A stretch of 5,235 nt of DNA from positions 1-5,235 of the forward strand of contig JAHBAO020000229.1 in the NCBI GenBank assembly GCA_018500065.2, read 5' to 3'. The notes below the pieces were generated by a model, which saw only the letters and a program-made list of their open reading frames with translations, was not told where the DNA came from and did not search any database. Each line of letters begins with the position of its first letter. The first letter of the stretch is position 1. Of the stretch, positions 1-5,235 are shown piece after piece. Made by a program: the position numbers and the translations under genes. This stretch comes from Octadecabacter sp. (GTDB lineage: Bacteria; Pseudomonadota; Alphaproteobacteria; Rhodobacterales; Rhodobacteraceae).

Positions 1-4
1 ACAT
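1..4 (-). CDS. Possible start of a downstream minus-strand gene, cut by the window edge
   Basis: An ATG is read on the minus strand at 4-2, preceded by AGGTGA at 14-9, a strong match to the anti-Shine-Dalgarno complement, with seven bases between AGG and ATG. The next base is T, so the second residue could be Ser or another T-codon residue. It lies 84 bp beyond the stop of the RodZ-like gene on the same strand, so it would be the next gene of the hemA-rodZ series. In Rhodobacter I recall ispG (gcpE, isoprenoid synthesis) next to this pair, and IspG often begins Met-Ser, but only one codon is visible, so identity is a guess. Confidence 0.3.
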
Positions 5-87
5 CAGATCACCTGTCAGGACTCGTTAGACAGTACCTATCCCTCGCACGGCATGCGAACAACGGGCTGCAACAGTTTGTTTCGGGA

Positions 88-1296
88 TTATTGGTCGAGG
101 TCTTGTGCAGGTGTCAGGACCTGCACTTCAGCCACGCGCACGACTTCGGCCAGATCGCTGTCTGCTGTAAGATCGGCAACTGCGTAGCTTGTTGTCAGGT
201 TATCGACCGACAGCGCGAGGTTTGATGTCACCTGACCGCGCGGGCCAACGGGACCATAGTGCGCACCGTTTACGGCAAAATAAACAGCGCCGGATTCACC
301 GATACGCAGTGTTGCCGGATCTTCGGTTTGTGGCACGTTATAGGTATCACCAGCCGACATAACAGTTTCATACAAAACCGTGCCGTCTGCAGCACGCACA
401 CGCACCCAAGCATCCCGCACAGCAACAAGTTGCACGCCCGGGATCGGGTTTTCTGTCACTTGGATATTCGGGCCAACGCCAGCCAATGAAGTGCTGCCGT
501 CCTCCAGCAAACCTGGGCGTTCAGCCGAGGTTGGGGCCAAAGCACCATTTGACGCCGGGTTTAGTCTTGCGATCGGGCCGTCACGCGGCACCAACACGGG
601 CGCATCAAGTGCTTGTGGGCGATAAAGACGATCTAGGCTTTCGGATGTCGGCGCTTCAAAACCGGCAACGACATCTACGCCAGCGTCCGCAGCAGGCAAT
701 CCACCACCCGCAAGCGGGTCAATATCAGCGACAACCGTCGGTGTGTTTTCAACCGGCGCGAGCTGCACTTTCTGCACTTCTTGCAAAACGGTGTAGCCAC
801 CAAAGCCAAGGCCGCCGATCAGCGCGATCAGAACCGCAAAAGACCCGATGGCCCGCGGCTCAACCGCAGCGAACATCGCGTCCCCTGCCGGAATGAACGG
901 CGTGGCGGGTGTCGCGAAAATATCTTTTTCGAAAGGCACGGCTTTGACAGGCTTTGCGCCGGACGCTTGCTCGGACATGCCGTGCGCTGTCGCAAAACCG
1001 GATTCGGTACAAAACGTATCAAACGCCCAATCCGGATCCATATTCAGGTAGCGGGCATATGACCGAACGTAACCCGCAATAAAGCCCGGTGTGTCGAATG
1101 CAGTCGGATCGGAATTTTCGATGGCAGCGATGTAGGCCGCTTTGATCTTCAGCTCACGCTGAACGTCCAGCAGACTTTTACCAATCGTAGCGCGTTCACC
1201 GCGCATGAGATCACCAAGGCGCAATTCGAATGCGTCAAAGCCAGCCGTTTCAACAGCTTGCTCTTCCTTTACGCGTCTGAACCCTCTCCGGATCAT
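88..1296 (-). CDS. RodZ-like helix-turn-helix, single-pass membrane protein (DUF4115 C-terminal domain)
   Basis: A 402-residue protein with the RodZ layout. Residues about 24-90 form a Cro/C1-type helix-turn-helix domain (LGDLMRGERATIGKSLLDVQ, then AAYIAAIEN). The RodZ signature follows as PGFIAGYVRSYARYL at 70-84; F72 and Y76 line up with the two aromatic residues of E. coli RodZ that contact MreB. A cytoplasmic linker leads to one transmembrane helix at about 149-170, then a Pro/Ala-rich periplasmic segment at about 172-285. A DUF4115-like beta domain spans about 288-366 (VAVRDAWVRVRAADG through VYFAVNGAHYGPVG). In this family the HTH binds MreB at the inner membrane and supports cell shape; some members also act on transcription or RNA. 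The ATG is chosen because GAGG lies seven bases upstream (1307-1304) and the next in-frame Met (M31) would cut into the HTH. It lies 138 bp downstream of hemA on the same strand and may share its transcript. The family call is firm; the cell-shape role is inferred. Confidence 0.88.
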   Translation of the reverse strand: MIRRGFRRVKEEQAVETAGFDAFELRLGDLMRGERATIGKSLLDVQRELKIKAAYIAAIENSDPTAFDTPGFIAGYVRSYARYLNMDPDWAFDTFCTESGFATAHGMSEQASGAKPVKAVPFEKDIFATPATPFIPAGDAMFAAVEPRAIGSFAVLIALIGGLGFGGYTVLQEVQKVQLAPVENTPTVVADIDPLAGGGLPAADAGVDVVAGFEAPTSESLDRLYRPQALDAPVLVPRDGPIARLNPASNGALAPTSAERPGLLEDGSTSLAGVGPNIQVTENPIPGVQLVAVRDAWVRVRAADGTVLYETVMSAGDTYNVPQTEDPATLRIGESGAVYFAVNGAHYGPVGPRGQVTSNLALSVDNLTTSYAVADLTADSDLAEVVRVAEVQVLTPAQDLDQ

Positions 1297-1321
1297 CCGT
1301 CACCCTCGTATTACTGCCCCA

Positions 1322-1348
1322 GTAGAGACGCGTCGATTCGTCTCGTAC
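1322..1348 (-). other. Inverted repeat in the gap between hemA and the RodZ-like gene
   Basis: GAGACG (1325-1330) and CGTCTC (1339-1344) form a six-base-pair stem with an eight-base loop, extended by GTA/TAC (1322-1324 and 1346-1348) past one bulged base. It starts 26 bp upstream of the RodZ-like start. No T-run follows on the minus strand, so it does not read as a standard intrinsic terminator for hemA; it could be a leader structure or an operator. A shorter palindrome, GACGCGTC (1327-1334), overlaps it and could form instead. The rest of the 1297-1434 gap holds a GCACGTGC palindrome (1389-1396) and an A/T-rich stretch, with no convincing promoter hexamers. Confidence 0.35.
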
Positions 1349-1434
1349 ACACTCCTTACCCTCTTATTACCACAAGAAAAACCTTTTTGCACGTGCGCCA
1401 ACACAGAAGCACCAAAACCCGCCGAAATACTTTG

Positions 1435-2658
1435 TTAACCCGCGAGTTCAGCGCGGTTCAGCGCACAATGGGACCACAAAGCATCCAGCGCCTTGACCAG
1501 CGCGTCCATCTCTTTTGGCCCATGTACCGGCGATGGCGTAAAGCGCAGCCGCTCTGTGCCACGTGGTACAGTCGGGAAGTTAATGGGCTGGACGTACATG
1601 CCGTGGTCTTGCAGCAGCATATCGGACAGCTTTTGCGTATGCACAGGATCGCCCACGATCAGCGGCACGATATGGCTTCCGTGATCAATGATCGGCAATC
1701 CAAGCCCGCGCAAACGGGTCTTGAGGATTTTCGCCTGTGTCTGGTGCTGTTCCCGCAAATCTTGGTCGGTCTTCAAATGCGCAACTGACGCCGCCGCCCC
1801 TGCCGCGACCGCGGGTGGAATGGAAGTCGTAAAGATAAAGCCCGGCGCATACGAGCGAACAGCGTCACACATCTTTGCGCTCGCCGCGATGTAACCGCCC
1901 ATAACGCCAAATGCTTTGGCCAGCGTGCCGTTGATGATGTCGATACGCCCCATCAGACCATCACGTTCCGCGATGCCGCCACCGCGCGGGCCGTACATGC
2001 CAACCGCGTGAACTTCATCCAGATAGGTCAATGCGCCGAATTCATCGGCAATATCGCAGATCGCTTCGATCGGGGCGAAATCGCCATCCATCGAATAAAT
2101 AGATTCAAATGCGATCAGTTTCGGCGCGGCTGGGTCGTCAGCGGCCATAACGCGGCGCAGGTCATCCAGATCGTTATGCTTGAAGATGCGCTTCTCGCCC
2201 CCGTTGCGGCGAATCCCCTCGATCATTGAGGCGTGGTTCAACGCGTCAGAGTAGATAATCAAACCCGGAAACAAACGCGGCAATGTCGACAGTGTCGCGT
2301 CATTGGCGATGTAGGCAGATGTAAACAACAGCGCGTCTTCTTTGGCGTGCAAATCGGACAATTCAGCTTCAAGGCGCTTGTGATAAACGGTCGTTCCGGA
2401 AATGTTGCGGGTTCCGCCGGACCCAGCGCCTGTTGCCTCAAGCGCTTCGTGCATTGCGTCAAGAACCACAGGCTGTTGGCCCATGCCAAGGTAGTCATTG
2501 CCACACCAAACAGTGATGTCTTTCTGCTCACCCTCAGGTGTCGTCCAAACAGCATGCGGATACTGACCCTGCTTGCGTTCAATGTCGATAAACGTGCGGT
2601 AGCGGCCTTCCTCGTGAAGGCGGGCCAGTGCAACGTCGAGTTTTGCGTCAAAATCCAA
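1435..2658 (-). CDS. hemA: 5-aminolevulinate synthase (Shemin pathway)
   Basis: Condenses glycine and succinyl-CoA to 5-aminolevulinate, CoA and CO2, the first committed step of heme, corrinoid and any bacteriochlorophyll synthesis in alphaproteobacteria; a cytosolic, PLP-dependent homodimer of the alpha-oxoamine synthase family. From the TTG at 2658 the protein is 407 residues and begins MDFDAKLDVALARLHEEGRY. Visible active-site residues: R21; T83 and N85 (GGTRNISGTT); S189; D214 and H217 (YLDEVHAVGMYG); T245; and the PLP lysine K248 (NGTLAKAFG). The C-terminal GTERLRFTPSP motif is present. K248, R21, T83, N85 and H217 carry the same numbers as in Rhodobacter capsulatus ALAS, which supports the TTG start. 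An in-frame GTG at 2787 would add 43 residues unlike any ALAS N-terminus I know, and lacks a good ribosome site. The enzyme is full length with no missing key residue. It is divergent from the M20 gene, and its upstream region carries an FNR-like site and a structured leader. Confidence 0.96.
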   Translation of the reverse strand: MDFDAKLDVALARLHEEGRYRTFIDIERKQGQYPHAVWTTPEGEQKDITVWCGNDYLGMGQQPVVLDAMHEALEATGAGSGGTRNISGTTVYHKRLEAELSDLHAKEDALLFTSAYIANDATLSTLPRLFPGLIIYSDALNHASMIEGIRRNGGEKRIFKHNDLDDLRRVMAADDPAAPKLIAFESIYSMDGDFAPIEAICDIADEFGALTYLDEVHAVGMYGPRGGGIAERDGLMGRIDIINGTLAKAFGVMGGYIAASAKMCDAVRSYAPGFIFTTSIPPAVAAGAAASVAHLKTDQDLREQHQTQAKILKTRLRGLGLPIIDHGSHIVPLIVGDPVHTQKLSDMLLQDHGMYVQPINFPTVPRGTERLRFTPSPVHGPKEMDALVKALDALWSHCALNRAELAG

Positions 2659-2670
2659 AATAAATTCCTT
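2656..2670 (-). promoter_or_regulatory. Ribosome binding site and TTG start codon of hemA
   Basis: AAGGAA (2670-2665) is followed after six bases by TTG (2658-2656). Codons after it give MDFDAKLD, the usual ALAS N-terminus. There is no in-frame ATG between the upstream GTG (2787) and this codon, and the two in-frame GTGs in between lack a spaced Shine-Dalgarno. The ATT just before TTG is a less likely start. A weak start codon may hold HemA translation low. Confidence 0.75.
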
Positions 2671-2671
2671 G

Positions 2672-2681
2672 GTCGAGCAAC
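2672..2681 (-). repeat. Direct repeat GTTGCTCGAC, copy 2 (next to the hemA ribosome site)
   Basis: An exact 10-base repeat of the copy at 2735-2744, in the same orientation, 63 bp apart. It begins directly after the hairpin at 2682-2699 and ends two bases before AAGGAA of hemA. Position suggests a role in the leader RNA or as a protein site, but a 10-base match can arise by chance. Confidence 0.4.
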
Positions 2682-2699
2682 GATGGGACACATCCCACC
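2682..2699 (-). other. Short hairpin in the hemA leader, proximal
   Basis: On the minus strand GGTGGGA and TCCCATC pair around a TGTG loop: seven pairs including one G-U. The 3' side ends 12 bases before the hemA Shine-Dalgarno, with the repeat copy in between. No T-run follows, so it is not an intrinsic terminator. Confidence 0.4.
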
Positions 2700-2734
2700 A
2701 GTTAGGTTTAAGGCCTGATATATCCACAATCCGA

Positions 2735-2744
2735 GTCGAGCAAC
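2735..2744 (-). repeat. Direct repeat GTTGCTCGAC, copy 1 (distal in the hemA leader)
   Basis: Exact match to the copy at 2672-2681. It lies five bases after the hairpin at 2750-2768, so the order hairpin then repeat occurs twice in the leader. The copy is followed by TCGG and holds a GANTC site (2733-2737) at its end. Confidence 0.4.
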
Positions 2745-2749
2745 ACTTT

Positions 2750-2768
2750 GGGCGAGGATAAATCGCCC
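2750..2768 (-). other. GC-rich hairpin in the hemA leader, distal
   Basis: On the minus strand GGGCGA (2768-2763) and TCGCCC (2755-2750) make a perfect six-base-pair stem around the seven-base loop TTTATCC. It is followed by AAAGT, not a T-run, so it is not a terminator. The UCCU spanning loop and stem edge could pair with the AGGA of the hemA ribosome site about 90 bases downstream; this is only a four-base match and is speculative. Confidence 0.42.
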
Positions 2769-2813
2769 CTGTTACGGTTCGTCGCACACACGGTTTCTGA
2801 ACTTATCATAACT

Positions 2814-2827
2814 TTGAACGATCTCAA
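2814..2827. promoter_or_regulatory. FNR/FnrL-like palindrome between hemA and the M20 gene
   Basis: TTGAACGATCTCAA matches the TTGAT-N4-ATCAA consensus of FNR/FnrL-type regulators in eight of ten defined bases; both TTGA/TCAA half-sites are intact and the two mismatches are the inner bases of each arm. FnrL is known to act on hemA in Rhodobacter, which makes the position meaningful. A TATGAT on the minus strand (2810-2805) could be the hemA -10 box. That would put the site between -10 and -35, a position better suited to repression than activation, so the direction of control is open. It could also act on the M20 gene. Confidence 0.42.
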
Positions 2828-2886
2828 ACTTCGCCACGCTTGACGCCGCTCTGTGCTGTGACACTCTCGCGTCAAATCAATTCGCC

Positions 2887-2890
2887 GGAG
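2887..2890 (+). promoter_or_regulatory. Ribosome binding site of the M20 peptidase gene
   Basis: GGAG, six bases upstream of the ATG at 2897. It decides the start against the in-frame ATG at 2840, which has no such site and would add 19 residues that do not look like an M20 N-terminus. Confidence 0.65.
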
Positions 2891-2896
2891 AACCCC

Positions 2897-4285
2897 ATGT
2901 CACTTGATGCTGTCCTCGCCAAAATCGACACCGACCTTGATGCGTCCCTTGAACGCCTGATGGGGCTGTTGAAACTGCAATCCGTTTCCACCGATCCTGC
3001 CTATAAGGATGAGGTCAACAAGGCCGCAGACTGGCTGGTCGCGGATCTGAAATCATTGGGTGTGGATGCATCCAAACGCGACACGCCCATGCACCCGATG
3101 GTCGTCGGGACCGTTGGCAATGCTGGCCCGCACTTGCTATTTTACGGCCACTATGACGTGCAACCTGTTGATCCAATTGAATTATGGGACCACGACCCTT
3201 TTGCGCCTTTCATTGAGGACCGCGACGGTAAGAAAGTCATCCGCGGCCGCGGTACGTCTGACGACAAGGGGCAGTTGATGACCTTCATGGAGGCGTGCCG
3301 CGCGTGGATCGCCATTCACGGCGAACTGCCCTGCAAGATCACGTTCCTGTTTGAGGGCGAAGAAGAAACCGGCTCCCCCTCCCTCGTGCCTTTCATGGAG
3401 GCCAATGCAGACGAGTTGAAAGCCGACCTCGCGTTGATCTGCGACACCGGCATGGTGGCGCAAGGGGTGCCGTCCATCGCCAGCCAGTTGCGCGGGATGT
3501 TGAAGGACGAATTCACCCTGCATGGCCCCGCGATGGACCTACATTCCGGTCACTACGGCGGCCCTGCCGTGAACCCCCTTAAGGAAATCAGCCGCATCAT
3601 TGCATCCTTCCATGATGACGATGGCCGCGTCACGATTGACGGGTTTTATGATGATGTGATCGAGATTGGTGACAACCTCAAAGCGCAATGGGAAACCTGC
3701 GGCTTTGACGAAGCGGACTATATGCAAAACGCTGGGCTTACTGAGTCCGCTGGTGAGAAAGGTTATTCGGTCCTAGAACAGCAATGGTCCCGCCCGACAT
3801 TAGAAATTAACGGGCTTTGGGGTGGATATCAGGGCGCTGGGTCCAAAACTGTGATCCCCGCAGACGCCCATTGCAAAATTACTTGCCGTCTTGTCGGCGA
3901 CATGGACCCAGACAAGGTCCGCGACGCACTGCGCAAGCACGTCGAAAGCCATTTGCGCCTTGGCACCTCCGTCACTTGGGACAACGATCTTGAAGGCGCA
4001 CCCGCTTCTGTGATGAACACAGACCGCCCCGAATTTGAACAAGCCCGCCAAGCGCTATCTGATGAATGGGACCGCGAGGCGGTCTTCGTCGGCATGGGCG
4101 GGTCGATCCCCATCGCAGGGCATTTCAAAACCGTTCTCGACATGGACGCGATGCTGATCGGCTTTGCCTCCGAGGATGACCGTATCCATTCCCCCAACGA
4201 AAAATATGATGTCGAGGCCTTCCACAAAGGCATGCGCTCATGGGCGCGGGTTCTGGCAGCGCTATCTGGTTCAAAACCGTCGTGA
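2897..4285 (+). CDS. M20 family metallopeptidase, dipeptidase-like
   Basis: A 462-residue zinc-dependent aminoacyl hydrolase of the M20 family, closest in pattern to the carnosine dipeptidase (CNDP) type rather than to DapE or ArgE. All expected residues are visible: H85 and D87 in YGHYDVQP; bridging D122 in GRGTSDDKG; the catalytic E156 and metal E157 pair in FEGEEETGS; D183 in LICDTGM; and H431 in DDRIHSPNEKYD. The lid/dimerisation domain spans about 195-370 and keeps H216 in DLHSGHYGG, the residue that reaches the partner active site in CNDP enzymes. No signal peptide is seen, so it is probably cytosolic and cleaves di- or short peptides; the substrate cannot be read from sequence. The start at 2897 is set by GGAG six bases upstream and by MSLDAVLAKI matching the usual family N-terminus. 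It is first in an apparent two-gene unit, overlapping the S41 gene by four bases, and divergent from hemA. A weak -35-like TTGACG lies at 2840 with no good -10. Confidence 0.93.
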   Translation: MSLDAVLAKIDTDLDASLERLMGLLKLQSVSTDPAYKDEVNKAADWLVADLKSLGVDASKRDTPMHPMVVGTVGNAGPHLLFYGHYDVQPVDPIELWDHDPFAPFIEDRDGKKVIRGRGTSDDKGQLMTFMEACRAWIAIHGELPCKITFLFEGEEETGSPSLVPFMEANADELKADLALICDTGMVAQGVPSIASQLRGMLKDEFTLHGPAMDLHSGHYGGPAVNPLKEISRIIASFHDDDGRVTIDGFYDDVIEIGDNLKAQWETCGFDEADYMQNAGLTESAGEKGYSVLEQQWSRPTLEINGLWGGYQGAGSKTVIPADAHCKITCRLVGDMDPDKVRDALRKHVESHLRLGTSVTWDNDLEGAPASVMNTDRPEFEQARQALSDEWDREAVFVGMGGSIPIAGHFKTVLDMDAMLIGFASEDDRIHSPNEKYDVEAFHKGMRSWARVLAALSGSKPS

Positions 4286-5235
4286 AACGGCTTCTGAACC
4301 AACTCTGGATCGTGATCGGCGCGGTTGTTGCGGCGTTTGTGGTGTCTTGGTTTATCTACATGCCAAACGCGCAAGAACGTGGTGTCTGGCGCGCACAATC
4401 GGGCGGTTCGATCATCACGCTCAATGCACTGCAGGCAAAGCTTTACAGTGAAACCAGCGTGTCTTGTGTCGAACAAATCGCATTTCCGGCGCATATGAAG
4501 CTTGTTGAAATGGCCGAAGGCGCAACTGTTCTGGTTGAAGGCGATACCCTAATACTTCGGGTTGACGGAGCATTGGACCCAACGCCCTACACTCGCATTG
4601 ACGCCCTGCCCGCCACGTGCGGCCCCGTGAGAGACACCACACCTCGCGAGGTTTTCGACGCGATGTGGGCCGCAATGGACGAACACTATGCTTTCTTTGA
4701 CGTGCACGGTGTTGATTGGAGCGCACGTCGCGCTTTGGCGCCCGCACCGGGTGCGCAGATGACAGATAACGCCCTAAAAGCATTATTGCTCCGCGCTTTG
4801 GAAGGCTTGGATGACGGGCACGTCCATTTCGGGTCATATCAAATTGGGTATGAATCCCCGTCCAGAGCCCCCGATTGGTTCCCCACCGATAACAGTTTTG
4901 ATCGCGACGGGCTGGTCCAAATCGCCCGCAACACGCTCGGCGTCACCCTCACCCCAGTTGATCAAACGGCGATTGAATACGCGCTTTTGCCGGACGGCGT
5001 TGGCTATGTGATGATCCGCGAAATTGGGGTCGATACACCGTTTGGATCGACCGACTTCAAGGCCATGTCACTGGCGTTTGCTGGCGTTGCAAACGCGCTG
5101 CAAGACGCCAAGGCAATCATCATTGATCTGCGCTATAACCCAGGTGGGTCTGACACTGTATCCTTCGCCATTGCGAGCCATTTTACCGCACAACCTGTTG
5201 ATGTGTTAACAAAAACAACCCGTGATGGCGACTCC
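4282..5235 (+). CDS. S41 family peptidase, membrane-anchored (3' end outside window)
   Basis: The frame is open for 318 codons to the window edge, with no stop. Residues about 8-26 form one hydrophobic helix after a basic start (VKRLLNQLW), so the protein is probably anchored with its body in the periplasm. A small beta-rich region at about 34-115 has two cysteines (C62, C113) that could form a disulfide. Next come a helical tricorn/IRBP-type segment (PREVFDAMWAAMDEHYAFFD, 121-140) and the LDDGHVHF motif (176-183). The S41 core begins near 235 and includes IIIDLRYNPGGSD (279-291), the family's glycine-rich motif. The nucleophilic serine is expected past the window edge, so activity cannot be judged. 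The GTG start overlaps the M20 stop as GTGA, a usual arrangement for coupled translation. An in-frame ATG at 4240 with AAAGG nine bases upstream would add 14 residues and is a real alternative. Family call is good; substrate is unknown. Confidence 0.87.
   Translation, partial: MKRLLNQLWIVIGAVVAAFVVSWFIYMPNAQERGVWRAQSGGSIITLNALQAKLYSETSVSCVEQIAFPAHMKLVEMAEGATVLVEGDTLILRVDGALDPTPYTRIDALPATCGPVRDTTPREVFDAMWAAMDEHYAFFDVHGVDWSARRALAPAPGAQMTDNALKALLLRALEGLDDGHVHFGSYQIGYESPSRAPDWFPTDNSFDRDGLVQIARNTLGVTLTPVDQTAIEYALLPDGVGYVMIREIGVDTPFGSTDFKAMSLAFAGVANALQDAKAIIIDLRYNPGGSDTVSFAIASHFTAQPVDVLTKTTRDGDS

Noticed and set aside
44..58. TCGCA/TGCGA hairpin after the RodZ-like gene as a terminator
   Set aside because: Only five base pairs and no T-run on the minus strand; it may be part of the next gene's leader but evidence is thin.
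486..896. Plus-strand open frames inside the RodZ-like gene, and similar frames opposite hemA, M20 and S41
   Set aside because: They lie opposite or out of frame with well-supported genes, show no recognisable domains and have no good ribosome sites.
1379..1396. Intrinsic terminator of hemA from the A5-CC-T5 stretch and GCACGTGC palindrome
   Set aside because: The A/T repeat has only a two-base loop and the GC palindrome is not followed by a proper T-run after a stable stem on the minus strand.
2259..2729. Minus-strand 156-residue frame overlapping the 5' part of hemA
   Set aside because: It is a shifted reading of hemA (composition follows the gene), with no family features.
2659..2787. 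N-terminal extension of HemA from the GTG at 2787
   Set aside because: No suitable ribosome site, no similarity to ALAS N-termini, no Cys-Pro heme motif despite several cysteines, and the TTG start fits length and residue numbering exactly.
2770..2791. PpsR/CrtJ-type site (TGT-N12-ACA) upstream of hemA
   Set aside because: TGT and ACA are present but spaced by 13 or 15 bases, not 12, so there is no sequence support for photosynthesis-type control here.
2840..2868. Sigma-70 promoter for the M20 gene built on TTGACG at 2840
   Set aside because: The -35 is good but the hexamer at the right spacing (ACTCTC) is a poor -10, so I list no promoter.

Overview
The window looks like chromosomal DNA of an alphaproteobacterium, most likely from the Roseobacter/Rhodobacteraceae group. 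Three things point there. It carries a Shemin-type 5-aminolevulinate synthase (HemA) very close to the Rhodobacter enzymes. Beside it is a RodZ-type helix-turn-helix membrane protein of the long, Pro/Ala-rich form. The coding sequence has a moderate to high GC content. I see no mobile elements, tRNA, rRNA or CRISPR, and no sign of recent transfer.

Layout. Minus strand, read right to left: hemA (1435-2658) is followed by a 138-bp gap, then a RodZ-like gene (88-1296), then an 87-bp gap. That gap ends in a good Shine-Dalgarno sequence and an ATG at the left edge, probably the start of a third gene. From memory of Rhodobacter gene order this could be ispG, but the window cannot show it. Plus strand: an M20 family dipeptidase-like gene (2897-4285) is followed, with a 4-bp GTGA overlap, by a membrane-anchored S41 peptidase (4282 to the right edge, incomplete).

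The 238 bp between hemA and the M20 gene is the control region for both directions and is the most interesting part of the window. It holds an FNR-like palindrome (TTGA-N6-TCAA). On the hemA side it has a leader with two hairpins, each followed by the same 10-nt sequence, the second copy ending two bases from the hemA Shine-Dalgarno. The hemA start is best placed at a TTG codon, giving a 407-residue enzyme whose catalytic residue numbers coincide with those of the Rhodobacter capsulatus enzyme.

Together: hemA makes the first tetrapyrrole precursor in the cytoplasm. The RodZ-like protein probably links the MreB cytoskeleton to the inner membrane. The M20/S41 pair looks like a small peptide-processing operon, with the S41 enzyme in the periplasm and the M20 enzyme in the cytosol; that division of labour is inference. 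I found no clear evidence of a previously undescribed system. The genes belong to known families and the open questions are regulatory.
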